From NCBI RefSeq assembly GCF_002608565.1, contig NZ_LIXM01000011.1, positions 62,001 to 126,000 of the forward strand: a stretch of 64,000 nucleotides of DNA, given 5' to 3'. Positions 8,563 to 17,280 of this stretch are shown piece after piece; the first letter of the stretch is position 1; each line of letters opens with the position of its first letter. Source of the DNA: Vibrio sp. PID17_43 (GTDB lineage Bacteria > Pseudomonadota > Gammaproteobacteria > Enterobacterales > Vibrionaceae). Below the pieces are notes generated by a model that saw nothing but the letters and a program-made list of their open reading frames with translations, searched no databases and was not told the DNA's origin. Position numbers and translations under genes: made by a program.

Positions 8563-9714
8563 TCAACTTTTTGGTAGCGCAAGCATACGCTCGGCAATGA
8601 TGTTGCGTTGAATTTCGTTCGTTCCTGCGTAGATAGGACCCGCATGAGAAAAGAGGAAGCCTTCTAGCCATTTCGAACTTTGTTCTCCTATCAGTTCGCC
8701 TCTCGCACCGAGAATTTCCATCGCCAGCTCATGCATTTTTAAATCCAACTCTGACCAAAAGATTTTGTTTACGCTGGATTCGGCGCCGATTTTTTCGCCT
8801 TTACTGAGTCGCCCCACTGTGTAGTACGCCGATAAAGCGTAAGCTTGTGCATCCGACCACGCGTTGGCGACTTCCACGGCAAGTTGTGGATTTTGCTCAG
8901 CATGCTGCTTGTTTTCGTGAAACAATTTGATCAGCTCGCGAGCCGTCTGCTGGAATCGAGCGGGTGAACGCAGCAACAATCCACGTTCAAAGCCCGCGGT
9001 CGCCATCGCTACCTTCCAGCCTTGACCTTCGTCACCGATGCGGTTTTCAACCGGCACACGTACGTTGTCAAAAAAGATTTCCGCAAACGCCTCTTTGCCG
9101 TTCAGTGCCTTGATTGGACGGATAGTCACACCCGGCGTGTCCAATTTCACCATGATATAAGACAGGCCATGGTGGCGTGTCGAGTCTGGTTCACTGCGAA
9201 ACAGGCCAAAACACCAGTCGGCAAAAATGGCTCGAGTTGACCAGGTCTTCTGGCCATTAATAACGTATTCGTCACCGTCACGAACTGCTTTGCTGGTGAT
9301 GGCCGCCATATCAGAGCCTGCATTAGGCTCAGACCACGCTTGAGCCCACATGTCTTCGCTCGATGCCATGCGAGGCAGAAATTGCTGCTTTTGCGCTTCG
9401 GTGCCAAAATCAATCAACGTTGAGCCAAGCAGTAACTGGCCATTTTGGTTAACACGCATTGGCGCGCCTGCACCGTAATACTCCTCTTCGAATATCAGCC
9501 AATCAATCAGGTCACAACCGCGACCACCGAGCTCTTCAGGCCACATCACCATAGAAAGGCGCGCGTCAGACAGTTTTTTCTCCCACGCACGATGCTGTTC
9601 AAAGCCTTCTTTGGTGTCGTAGCTGGCTAATGGCTCACGAGGTACATTTTCAGCGAGCCACTGGCGTACTTCGTCGCGAAAAGCTCGTTGTTTATCATTA
9701 AAAATTAGTTCCAT
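8563..9714 (-). CDS. Acyl-CoA dehydrogenase, FadE30-like
   Basis: 383 aa with canonical motifs: WPEELGGRG, WAQAWSEPNAGSDMA (substrate/FAD region), ING-Q-KTWST, and the C-terminal YAGTNEIQRNIIAERML. It resembles FadE30 of the HIP degradation cluster, which dehydrogenates the propionate side chain of HIP-CoA. At the position where short-chain acyl-CoA dehydrogenases have YEGT with the catalytic Glu it has YAGT, as in families whose base lies elsewhere. Followed by the 356-aa dehydrogenase after 8 bp, so the two may form a complex. Confidence 0.75.
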   Translation of the reverse strand: MELIFNDKQRAFRDEVRQWLAENVPREPLASYDTKEGFEQHRAWEKKLSDARLSMVMWPEELGGRGCDLIDWLIFEEEYYGAGAPMRVNQNGQLLLGSTLIDFGTEAQKQQFLPRMASSEDMWAQAWSEPNAGSDMAAITSKAVRDGDEYVINGQKTWSTRAIFADWCFGLFRSEPDSTRHHGLSYIMVKLDTPGVTIRPIKALNGKEAFAEIFFDNVRVPVENRIGDEGQGWKVAMATAGFERGLLLRSPARFQQTARELIKLFHENKQHAEQNPQLAVEVANAWSDAQAYALSAYYTVGRLSKGEKIGAESSVNKIFWSELDLKMHELAMEILGARGELIGEQSSKWLEGFLFSHAGPIYAGTNEIQRNIIAERMLALPKS

Positions 9715-9732
9715 GGTGGTTTATGTCCTCCA

Positions 9733-10509
9733 TTACACATCGAAACGCGCTTCACGTTTTTCAACAAACGCGCGTCGTGTTTCTGCTGAATCTGGACGAG
9801 TGTAAGCTTCCAGTGTAAATCCTTGTTCCCAGCGGTATTTAGCTTCTAAATCACCATCTTCGATACCGTTCAGTGCCTCTTTTGCGATGCGTATCATCGC
9901 CGGGCTTTTCGCTGCGATCTTGCTTGCGATCTCTAACGCGGTTTCTCTTAACTGAGAATGAGGAACGATACGCTCAATAAAGCCATAACGATCCGCCTCT
10001 TGTGCGGTCACCGTTTCGCCAGTAAAGAACATGTAACGCACTTTTTGTACTGGGAATAGGCGTTGTAGATGCGCGCCACCGCCCATCGCACCGCGATCAA
10101 CTTCAGGCAGGGCAAAAGTGGCACATTCCGAAGCGATGACAATATCAGCCGCACCAGTAATACCAATGCCACCGCCAAGCACATAACCGTGCACCGCGAC
10201 GATCACCGGAACCGGGCTACGATGCACCGCTTTAAACGTGGCGTAGTTACCCGCATTCACTTGAACAATACGCTCTGGGTACTGATCCAGCTCCTTAATA
10301 TCAACACCGGCACAAAAACCACGTCCTTGTGATCGAATCACAATCACTTTAACCTGCTCCTCATTGCCAAGCTGGTCAATCGCTTGAGCTAACGCAAGCC
10401 ATTCATGGCTGTCCAGGGCATTCACTGGCGGCTTTTCAATAACAAGCTCTGCGATACCATTGTCGATAACGATGCTAAACGCATCGATTTGATTATTTCG
10501 TTGTGTCAT
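9733..10509 (-). CDS. echA20: EchA20-like ring D hydrolase (crotonase family)
   Basis: 258 aa. Crotonase fold with the oxyanion-hole segments GRGFCAGVDIKEL and GYVLGGGIGITG. It aligns by eye with M. tuberculosis EchA20 through most of its length: PPVNA, GFxAGVDIKE, GGGIG, ATFxLPEVxRGAxG, AKEALN and YRxEQGFT are shared. EchA20 hydrolytically opens ring D of the HIP-derived CoA ester, giving the substrate for IpdAB. The ATG follows the ipdC stop directly on the reverse strand (TAGATG), with GGAAGTGAG upstream. Adjacent ipdC and nearby ipdAB support the assignment. Confidence 0.88.
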   Translation of the reverse strand: MTQRNNQIDAFSIVIDNGIAELVIEKPPVNALDSHEWLALAQAIDQLGNEEQVKVIVIRSQGRGFCAGVDIKELDQYPERIVQVNAGNYATFKAVHRSPVPVIVAVHGYVLGGGIGITGAADIVIASECATFALPEVDRGAMGGGAHLQRLFPVQKVRYMFFTGETVTAQEADRYGFIERIVPHSQLRETALEIASKIAAKSPAMIRIAKEALNGIEDGDLEAKYRWEQGFTLEAYTRPDSAETRRAFVEKREARFDV

Positions 10510-11604
10510 CTAACTCACTTCCTTGTGCATATAGATAAAATGGTTGGCATTCTCCTGATACAAGCGGTTTAAACACTGCTCCGCTTCTTCAGCAATGCCG
10601 TGAATAAGCTGCTCAGCAGAAACCAGTTCATCAATCGCCGCGGCAACCTGCCCACTTGGTAAAATACCTTGATCAGGGTGACCATCAACCATCGAGTGTT
10701 GTAACAACACTGGCTGATTCGCCGCCATAACGGTTTGTGACAGCTCTGCTGGATCTTCTTTTAACGCTTTAAAAAACACACTCAGCATATGCAGGAATGT
10801 CATGTTGGTTTGCTTCTTCCATTCCCATGCACTTTTAAGGGCAATCAGAAGACGTCCCATTGCACTCGATTTTTCAAGCTTTCTAATCAGGGAAGTGGCA
10901 ATCATTCGGTGTCTAAGTCCGTCCACCGCAGTGGTGACTTGAATTTGTTGCGGGTCTCTGACGTTGAGATAACGCTCCAGCGTCGCACTCGGTGTTGGCG
11001 AGTCCGTGGTCATCAAAAAGCGGGTGCCCATCGCGATACCACAGGCGCCAGCACCCAGCGCCGATGCCAAACCACGCCCCGTAGAAAAACCGCCAGCAGC
11101 AATCACTGGCACATCAACCGCATCCAACACTTGAGGAAGCAAAATAGAAGATGGAACACCACCAGTATGACCGCCCCCTTCTGCGCCTTGAATGGTGATC
11201 ATATCGGCACCGAGTTTCACCGCGCTCACCGCATGTTTTACTGCACCGACGGTTGGGATACATAGCACCCCGGCAGCTTTCAAACGCGCAATGGTTTCTT
11301 TATCAGGACCACGACCGTAACTGATCGCTTTCAGTTGGTATTCAATGGCCAAGTCGACACATTGCGCAGCATTTTCCTGAAACATATGGAAATTGAGGCC
11401 AAAGTTTCGGCTGCCGGTGTGAGAGATGACACGCTTAATCTCATCTTCCAAGTCATCTGGGTTAATGGTTGCACCAGCCAGAAAGCCAAAGCCGCCTGCA
11501 TTTGTGGTGGCAATCACTAGGTTTGAATCCGACACCCATCCCATTGCCGTCTGCACAATTGGGTATCGACAACCGAGTTTTTGGGTGAGCTCTGTCTGTA
11601 ACAT
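10510..11604 (-). CDS. ipdC: IpdC-like flavin-dependent NAD(P)H reductase
   Basis: 364 aa, nitronate monooxygenase/IMPDH-like FMN barrel. Diagnostic stretches are YPIVQTAMGWVSDSN at the N-terminus, GAEGGGHTGG and AAGGFSTGRGLASALGAGA. The N-terminus closely follows IpdC, which is required for degradation of the HIP rings in Mycobacterium and Rhodococcus and acts on an unsaturated C/D-ring CoA intermediate. Gene order ipdA-ipdB-hydratase-ipdC-echA20 here resembles the actinobacterial ipd cluster with one inserted hydratase. Spacing to neighbours is 0-4 bp. Confidence 0.85.
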   Translation of the reverse strand: MLQTELTQKLGCRYPIVQTAMGWVSDSNLVIATTNAGGFGFLAGATINPDDLEDEIKRVISHTGSRNFGLNFHMFQENAAQCVDLAIEYQLKAISYGRGPDKETIARLKAAGVLCIPTVGAVKHAVSAVKLGADMITIQGAEGGGHTGGVPSSILLPQVLDAVDVPVIAAGGFSTGRGLASALGAGACGIAMGTRFLMTTDSPTPSATLERYLNVRDPQQIQVTTAVDGLRHRMIATSLIRKLEKSSAMGRLLIALKSAWEWKKQTNMTFLHMLSVFFKALKEDPAELSQTVMAANQPVLLQHSMVDGHPDQGILPSGQVAAAIDELVSAEQLIHGIAEEAEQCLNRLYQENANHFIYMHKEVS

Positions 11605-11608
11605 GCGC

Positions 11609-12493
11609 CTACCTCACTTTCTCAGATTCAGCGTGTTGCTGCTTGTTGGCTTTTGCCATCGCTTTTGCATCAAATCCCGACAGCTTGTCACCAGAAATCA
11701 ACTGGTTGTGAGCATGAGCAAAGTGGTGAAAACCAAACGCCATGTCCATCGAGGTGCGTTTGCCCATGATATCTTCAATGGTATTGACGACTTGCTTGGT
11801 CAGTTGCAGGCCAAGTCTTGGCATCTCGGCGATTTTTTCCGCCATTTTGAACGTTTCTGCTTCAAGGTCTTCTCTTGCAACAACGCGATTCACCATGCCA
11901 AGCTCATAAGCGCGCTGTGCGCTCATTCGCTCACCCAAGAACAGAAACTCTTTCGCGACACGTGGGTTCATCTCAAACACGTGAGCAAAATATTCCACGC
12001 CAGGAATCCCCATTCGTACCACAGGATCTTGAAAGAAACTGTCTTCCGAACAAACGATAAGGTCGCACACCCAGGCCAGCATCAAGCCGCCTGCAATACA
12101 GGCACCATTCACCATTGCAATGGTTGGCTTCGGCATTTCTCTCCAACGGCGGCACATGCCTAAATACGCTTCCTGCTCACGGGCGTATTGGAACTCGCCC
12201 CCAGGCTTATTGGTATGGTCATACCAAAGGCTTGTACGATCAAAGCTCTGATCCACATCGCGGCCCGGAGAGCCTATATCGTGACCGGCGGAAAAGTGCT
12301 TACCTGCGCCACACAGAACAATGGCTTTAACATCGTCGTCATCACAAGCACGCTTAAAAGCATTATCCAAGGCATAAGTCATTTGACCATTCTGCGCGTT
12401 GTTGTATTGCGGTCTTGCCATCGTGACGACCGCGATACCACTACGAACTTGGTATTCAACCACGTCGTCAATCAAAATTGTTTCTTCGCTCAT
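11609..12493 (-). CDS. Enoyl-CoA hydratase/isomerase family protein
   Basis: 294 aa crotonase-fold protein. The oxyanion-hole segments are GKHFSAGHDIGSPG and NGACIAGGLMLAW. It is about 35 residues longer than a typical enoyl-CoA hydratase, with an insertion after the first motif (RDVDQSFDRTSLWYDHTN) and a C-terminal lysine-rich tail. Its ATG overlaps the ipdB stop (ATGA), indicating coupled translation and a role in the same C/D-ring CoA pathway or in side-chain beta-oxidation. The specific reaction is not decided by sequence. Confidence 0.75.
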   Translation of the reverse strand: MSEETILIDDVVEYQVRSGIAVVTMARPQYNNAQNGQMTYALDNAFKRACDDDDVKAIVLCGAGKHFSAGHDIGSPGRDVDQSFDRTSLWYDHTNKPGGEFQYAREQEAYLGMCRRWREMPKPTIAMVNGACIAGGLMLAWVCDLIVCSEDSFFQDPVVRMGIPGVEYFAHVFEMNPRVAKEFLFLGERMSAQRAYELGMVNRVVAREDLEAETFKMAEKIAEMPRLGLQLTKQVVNTIEDIMGKRTSMDMAFGFHHFAHAHNQLISGDKLSGFDAKAMAKANKQQHAESEKVR

Positions 12494-13320
12494 ACCACGC
12501 TCTCCTTTTCAGCAGCCTCAGATACACGAACGCCAGGAGGATTGTCTTTTAATTGTCGAGCACGAATATTATGCGGATCTAACTGACGAATGATCTCCAG
12601 TTGCTCAATCGTTGGCGCAGGAGTCACACTGACAACATCCGGCACAAAGATCTCAAAGCCCGTGTTGGCAACCACGTCATCCACCGATACACCTGGGTGC
12701 ACACTGAGCACACGCAGCTGGTTGTTAGGTCCTTGCCAGTCCATTACGGCAAGGTTGGTGATAACCAAGCGCAGGTCGATATCATCCAGCGAGTAACCTT
12801 TAGGTAGTCGCGCTGGGTTTTTACCAATTGACGCCACCATGTCGCATTCACCGCTGACGAACACACGGCTATTGTGATCAGGAACGAAAAATGAGTTCGC
12901 ATGACAAATCGAGTTTCCTGGAAAGCCACGCACACCCAACATTTGCACTTTTGGACGCTGGTAATCGCTGCCCAATGCAGAAATATTCGCCTGACCAAAC
13001 TGGTCAATTTGGGTTGGCCCGACCATGGCGTGTCGCTTTTTGCTCCACACGTTGTCAAAAATGCGCGAAAATCCCATCCAAGTTTCATTTTTCTGGATAA
13101 ACTGCTCGCTGCGTTGACCAATTGGATTCGGCTCAGATAGCAGGAATGCCTCTGAGTCTGTCATCATCAAATCAGGGTTGCTTGTCTTCATTGCCAGGCT
13201 GGCAGCAAGACGCGGGATCACACCGATCCCGGTTGCGAGCACTTCTCCATCATGGCGAAAGGCTTCTGCACCGGCACAGATCATTAACTCGGCAAGGCTG
13301 TAGTCTTTTGCAACTGTCAT
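12490..13320 (-). CDS. ipdB: IpdB, beta subunit of the COCHEA-CoA ring C hydrolase
   Basis: 276 aa, class I CoA-transferase beta-like fold. Recognised by AELMICAGAEAFRHDGEVLATGIGVIP-type N-terminus and NPIGQRSEQ. In the steroid pathway IpdA and IpdB form a heterotetramer that does not transfer CoA but hydrolytically opens the last ring of COCHEA-CoA. Follows ipdA by 11 bp. The immediate company of ipdA, ipdC and echA20 separates it from ordinary glutaconate CoA-transferases. Confidence 0.87.
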   Translation of the reverse strand: MTVAKDYSLAELMICAGAEAFRHDGEVLATGIGVIPRLAASLAMKTSNPDLMMTDSEAFLLSEPNPIGQRSEQFIQKNETWMGFSRIFDNVWSKKRHAMVGPTQIDQFGQANISALGSDYQRPKVQMLGVRGFPGNSICHANSFFVPDHNSRVFVSGECDMVASIGKNPARLPKGYSLDDIDLRLVITNLAVMDWQGPNNQLRVLSVHPGVSVDDVVANTGFEIFVPDVVSVTPAPTIEQLEIIRQLDPHNIRARQLKDNPPGVRVSEAAEKESVV

Positions 13321-13331
13321 CGTATCATCCT

Positions 13332-14207
13332 CTAGTAAACAGGTAGTGCTAACTGTCGAATGGCATCCAAACCACCCACTTTTTCCTGATAGCCTTGCTC
13401 ATTTTGATGCTCAATAAACTTGGCGTAGTAGCCTTCGAATCCACCTTCACGGGCGAATCCGGCATACTCTTTAAAGTGCGCGGTATCAAAGCCGTACAAT
13501 GGCGCGCAAGACGTTGGATGAGCCCCTCCAGCCACCTCAACAACACCCGTGGTATGACAGCGCTCCCAAAGCACATAACGTGATTCTTCTGCGCTGTAGA
13601 ACGCGTCCGATTCAACGAGCGCTTCACAGCTGACAAATGTCTTATCTGCCGCACGAGCAAACCAATCATCCATGTAATGATCTGGTCCCTTGATTTGGCA
13701 AACACCTCGTCGATCGGCTTTGTCGACGTGCACGAGCGCAACATCCAGTTTCAGAGCCGGCATTGCCACCCACTCTTTGCCATCATAAGGGCTGTCAACG
13801 CGCTTCAAATCAGGGTTCACCGAAACCACATCGGTGCCTAAACCCAAGGCTGTTGGGATATAAGGGCACCCCCAAGCAGCAGCCCGTAACCCGAGCAACA
13901 TCATCCCTTCATCAATTTCCATCACTTCTAATTCACCTTTTTGGCGCGCTTGGCGGAAGAAAGGCTCAAGTGGGATGAAATCAAGAGAAACGAAGGCAAA
14001 AATGAGTTTTTTCACTTTCCCTGCAGCACACAACATGCCGACGTCCGCACCGCCATAAGCGACAACGGTAAGGTCTTTCACGTCTGAGTTTAAAATGGCG
14101 CGAATCAACGCCATTGGTTTACGGCGAGGCCCCCACCCCCCGATTCCGATCGTCATCCCATCTTCGAGGGAGTTCACCATCTGCTCAATGGTCATTTCCT
14201 TATTCAT
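13332..14207 (-). CDS. ipdA: IpdA, alpha subunit of the COCHEA-CoA ring C hydrolase
   Basis: 291 aa. CoA-transferase alpha-like protein with the glycine-rich GMTIGIGGWGPRRKPMALIR near the N-terminus and ALVHVDKADRRGVCQIKG. Start at 14207 chosen for its AGGAG site (the frame is open 35 codons further, overlapping hsaC). IpdA with IpdB opens the final carbocycle of the steroid nucleus. The start is 1 bp behind the hsaC stop, so ring A cleavage and ring C cleavage genes are in one transcript here. Confidence 0.87.
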   Translation of the reverse strand: MNKEMTIEQMVNSLEDGMTIGIGGWGPRRKPMALIRAILNSDVKDLTVVAYGGADVGMLCAAGKVKKLIFAFVSLDFIPLEPFFRQARQKGELEVMEIDEGMMLLGLRAAAWGCPYIPTALGLGTDVVSVNPDLKRVDSPYDGKEWVAMPALKLDVALVHVDKADRRGVCQIKGPDHYMDDWFARAADKTFVSCEALVESDAFYSAEESRYVLWERCHTTGVVEVAGGAHPTSCAPLYGFDTAHFKEYAGFAREGGFEGYYAKFIEHQNEQGYQEKVGGLDAIRQLALPVY

Positions 14208-14208
14208 C

Positions 14209-15099
14209 TTATTTCTCCTGTCCGACCGAAAAATCGTGTCCCCATAGGCTGACACGAGTAAATTCAAAGGCACTGTGATTATCCCAATCGACCTGTAGGC
14301 CGCCGTAGCCAAATTCCATATCGAAACCTGAAGGCGTCTGCATGTAAAAAGAGGTCATTTTGTCATTCAGATGCTGACCCAGCGTCGCTGATAGCTGGAC
14401 ACCATGTTCAATACGGCGGTCATTCGCTCGCCCCACTTCCGACATGGAATCCACTTCAACCATGGTGTGTACACAGCCCGATGGCACAGGAAACTCGCAG
14501 ATTGCAAGGCTGTGGTGACGAGGATTATTACAGTGCATAAAGTAAATGCGAGCACTTGGCGCGTCTTCTGCTGGACGGAAATTGAAAATATCGGAAAGTT
14601 GGAAACCCATCACTTCGGTTAAGAACTGGTGCGTTTCGTCAAAATTAGGAGCAGGAAGAACGGTATGGCCAAGCCCCATTTCATCGGTAAGAAAACGAGG
14701 GACGCCCTGAGGAGAAACAAGCGGTTCGCAACCTGATAGGAATCCCCAGTACACTTCATGAGTGTTGCCAGCAGGGTCGTTAAATGTCACTAGCTGTTGC
14801 ACACCACGTTGCGTACATTGCTCGTTGTCGGCTAGCTCCCATGGCACCTGATGCTCGGTGAGCTTTTCAAGGGCGGCATCGAATGCGCCTTTAGAAGCCA
14901 GCTCCCAACCTGAAGCGATATAACGATTCTCGCTTCCTTCAATAATGAGCATACGAAATGGACGCTCATCCATTTTTACGTATAGGCCGCCACTTGGGGC
15001 TGGGTGGGTAGACATGCCCAATACTTGCTCTGCATAGTGTTGCCACTTATTCAAGTCATCGGTCTGGGCTACAAAATACCCGAGCGCCTTGATATCCAT
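14209..15099 (-). CDS. hsaC: 3,4-DHSA extradiol dioxygenase (HsaC/TesB)
   Basis: 296 aa, two-domain type I extradiol dioxygenase of the vicinal-oxygen-chelate family, the usual length. Iron ligands visible as H145 (GLGHTVLPAP), H211 (CVHTMVEVDS) and E262 (GFDMEFGYGG), with the catalytic second-sphere H196 (RHHSLAICE). It cleaves the catechol ring A of 3,4-DHSA between C4 and C5, giving 4,9-DSHA for HsaD. First gene of the long leftward operon; the operator at 15157-15174 lies 58 bp upstream. Confidence 0.92.
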   Translation of the reverse strand: MDIKALGYFVAQTDDLNKWQHYAEQVLGMSTHPAPSGGLYVKMDERPFRMLIIEGSENRYIASGWELASKGAFDAALEKLTEHQVPWELADNEQCTQRGVQQLVTFNDPAGNTHEVYWGFLSGCEPLVSPQGVPRFLTDEMGLGHTVLPAPNFDETHQFLTEVMGFQLSDIFNFRPAEDAPSARIYFMHCNNPRHHSLAICEFPVPSGCVHTMVEVDSMSEVGRANDRRIEHGVQLSATLGQHLNDKMTSFYMQTPSGFDMEFGYGGLQVDWDNHSAFEFTRVSLWGHDFSVGQEK

Positions 15100-15156
15100 A
15101 TTCTCGTCCTCTGATTATTACACACTGGCAATTATCGAAAGGTTATGGAAATCTCT

Positions 15157-15174
15157 CATCGTCCATTAAGACTA
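15157..15174 (-). promoter_or_regulatory. Steroid-operon operator motif, copy 3 (before hsaC)
   Basis: Read leftward: TAGTCT-TAAT-GGACGATG. It lies in the divergent spacer between hsaC and the gene at 15291, and its orientation fits hsaC, not the rightward cassette. Confidence 0.7.
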
Positions 15175-15290
15175 AAGGTTGAATTGTTGTTTTGACTTGA
15201 GTTTTCGGGAACAAATGCAATAAGTAGACTACAATCACTCTGTTGTAGCTAAAAAATAAAGACTTCTGAGATTTCAAATCGGTGAAAGTT

Positions 15291-16085
15291 ATGGATAACA
15301 AAGAGAAACCAAAAACAATGCCAGATGGTGACAACATTACTAACATTCAACGGAGCGACGATCAAAATGCAGCTGCAACGTCGCGCTTTTCACGAAGACG
15401 ATTCATTCGTTCAGCTGCGGTTACTTCACCGATTTTATTATCCGTAAAAAGCCCTGTTGCTTGGGGAGGAGGCCTCTATAGCGATCAATGTAGTATCGTT
15501 TCGCAATTGTCCGGTAATGCTTCCCACCCCCATAACTGTCAGACTCAGGCCAAAAGCCCGTTATACTGGATTAACACCTTCATCGGTGACAATGAGATAG
15601 TAAATCAAGAACTGGAGAAGCAAGGATATTACGCCACTACTCCGTTTCATGAATTGTTCCCCCACAATCTCAGCTCCTATAAGATACAACCTCGGATGAG
15701 CAAAACCTGGCGCTACCGAGTGAACCCTGACACAGAAAACCCCGCATTATTGCAATGCCTAATGAGATCTGACACAAGCTTCTGGTTAGAGTTCGAGAAT
15801 ATTGAAAGTAAGCAGAAAGTAAATATTGATGTGCTCAATGGCGTTCCAAACTTCCATTGCTGCGTCACAGCTGGTTTTCTCAACGGTTTATTTCACCCTT
15901 CTCCGATAAACTACGTTGGCGATGAGACCTACGTTCAAAAAGTATTCAAAGAAGCGCTGTTTCGTTCCGTTAACACCATCCTTTGGGATATTGAAACAAA
16001 ACAATTACAGGAAACAAGTGGGACAAAATATTCGCAAGCGATGCTTGACGTAACGACTCGTCTTAATAGGTGGGATAACGTTTGA
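15291..16085 (+). CDS. Unknown protein with twin-arginine signal, first gene of an HPr-rel-A-type cassette
   Basis: 264 aa. Not recognised. Starts at the ATG 15291. After about 35 polar residues comes a Tat-like signal, FSRRRFIRSAAVTSPILLS, then a mature part of about 210 residues. The mature part has several cysteines near its start (DQCSIV, HNCQ) and a CC pair later (FHCCVTAG). No catalytic motif was seen. Its stop overlaps the TTG start of the next gene, so it belongs with the PqqD-like, kinase and nucleotidyltransferase genes behind it. It could be the exported product or target on which that cassette acts. Base composition is lower in GC than the steroid genes, suggesting a different origin. 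Confidence 0.6.
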   Translation: MDNKEKPKTMPDGDNITNIQRSDDQNAAATSRFSRRRFIRSAAVTSPILLSVKSPVAWGGGLYSDQCSIVSQLSGNASHPHNCQTQAKSPLYWINTFIGDNEIVNQELEKQGYYATTPFHELFPHNLSSYKIQPRMSKTWRYRVNPDTENPALLQCLMRSDTSFWLEFENIESKQKVNIDVLNGVPNFHCCVTAGFLNGLFHPSPINYVGDETYVQKVFKEALFRSVNTILWDIETKQLQETSGTKYSQAMLDVTTRLNRWDNV

Positions 16086-16372
16086 TAATAAATCATTTAC
16101 TTAAAAATTTACATCAAGCAGACAATATCGAAATAAATCCAGCGTTTTGCTTGAAAGATAGCGTGTTTACTAGCGAACATAACGTGGTGATTTTTAGTCC
16201 ATTCACATGTGAAACCTTATTATGTGAAAGAAAAGCACTCCGTTTGCTAGTAGATTTAGTACAGAAACAAAATAATCCATCTAAAGTTAAAATTAGCCAA
16301 CACGAAACTCAATGGATTAATGATATCATCGTAAAACTGATATCAATGAGGATAATTTTGCTCAAGGAGTGA
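16082..16372 (+). CDS. PqqD-like small protein of the HPr-rel-A system
   Basis: 96 aa. Start is probably TTG at 16082 overlapping the upstream TGA, as the frame has no earlier ATG. The layout matches the PqqD-related family associated with HprK-related kinase A (N-terminal segment leading to a FSPFTCETLLCERKALRLL core). PqqD-type domains usually bind a peptide and present it to a modifying enzyme. Company of the kinase and nucleotidyltransferase is the main evidence; similarity by eye is modest. Function unknown. Confidence 0.55.
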   Translation: MIINHLLKNLHQADNIEINPAFCLKDSVFTSEHNVVIFSPFTCETLLCERKALRLLVDLVQKQNNPSKVKISQHETQWINDIIVKLISMRIILLKE

Positions 16373-16380
16373 GTCCATTA

Positions 16381-17280
16381 ATGTTCCTTAAGAATCGATT
16401 ATACCTACTTCAAGTGGGGGAGTTTACTTTTCAGATTGAATCTAACGTTTCTACCATCCATGACTACCTTTGCACGCACTATCGCTCCAACTTAAAAGAG
16501 CCTTCTTCACAAACATATGTTGATTACTATATCGCAATCAAACATGGTTGTTGGTATCGTCGTTTTTTTAAACCACAAGTTGCGTTTTATTTTAATCATC
16601 TGGCTCCCTTTAAACCACTCCCCCTTTCTCAAGCCCACGCACTGCTTGAATGGGGAATGAACTGGGTTATTTCGACCCAAGCTCATCAACACTTGATCAT
16701 CCATGCAGCTTCATTAGAAAAGAACGGTAAAGGCATTATTATTTCAGCACCTTCTGGATCAGGGAAAAGTACCCTCTGTGCCTATTTAGCTTCCCAAGGT
16801 TGGCGTTTACTCTCGGATGAATTAGCATTAGTGCATACCGAAAGCTTGGCTATACACGCCCTTGCCAGACCCATCAGCCTAAAGAACCAATCCATTGACG
16901 TCATCAAACCCTATTTTAGTGATGACCATTTTAGTGACATTGCTGTTGATACACATAAAGGTTCCATTTGCTTAGTGAAGCCTCCTCTTTCAAGCTCAAT
17001 ACGGGCGCAAGAGACCGCGAAGCCAAGCTTAATTGTCATGGTGAATTTTAACCCAGATGAACCTTTATATATAGAACGTATGGACTCGGCAGTTGCATTA
17101 ACTGAACTAATCCAAAACTGTTTTAACTTCGGATTGTTGAATAACAATGGGTTTCAATGTGCAAAAAAACTTATCAACACCTGTGAAAATCTCTATGTAG
17201 AGTACAGTAATTTTCAAGATTGTGAGCAAGCACTAAGCCATTACTTGGAGGCAGAAAACCGTTGTGATAAAGCTAGTTGA
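16381..17280 (+). CDS. HprK-related kinase A
   Basis: 299 aa from ATG 16381 (AAGGAG upstream; a GTG at 16369 is an alternative). Contains a P-loop GAP-SGSGKST type segment (ISAPSGSGKSTLCAYL, about 122-137) followed by LLSDELALV, which matches the HPr kinase/phosphorylase C-terminal fold where an Asp pair follows the P-loop. The N-terminal half is unlike true HprK. Members of this family sit in small cassettes with a PqqD-like protein and a nucleotidyltransferase and have no established substrate. Its 3' end overlaps the next gene by 17 bp. Confidence 0.75.
   Translation: MFLKNRLYLLQVGEFTFQIESNVSTIHDYLCTHYRSNLKEPSSQTYVDYYIAIKHGCWYRRFFKPQVAFYFNHLAPFKPLPLSQAHALLEWGMNWVISTQAHQHLIIHAASLEKNGKGIIISAPSGSGKSTLCAYLASQGWRLLSDELALVHTESLAIHALARPISLKNQSIDVIKPYFSDDHFSDIAVDTHKGSICLVKPPLSSSIRAQETAKPSLIVMVNFNPDEPLYIERMDSAVALTELIQNCFNFGLLNNNGFQCAKKLINTCENLYVEYSNFQDCEQALSHYLEAENRCDKAS

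Noticed and set aside
15157-15174. Operator copy 3 as a control site for the HprK-related cassette
   Set aside because: Orientation fits hsaC, not the rightward gene at 15291, and the cassette differs in composition and likely role.
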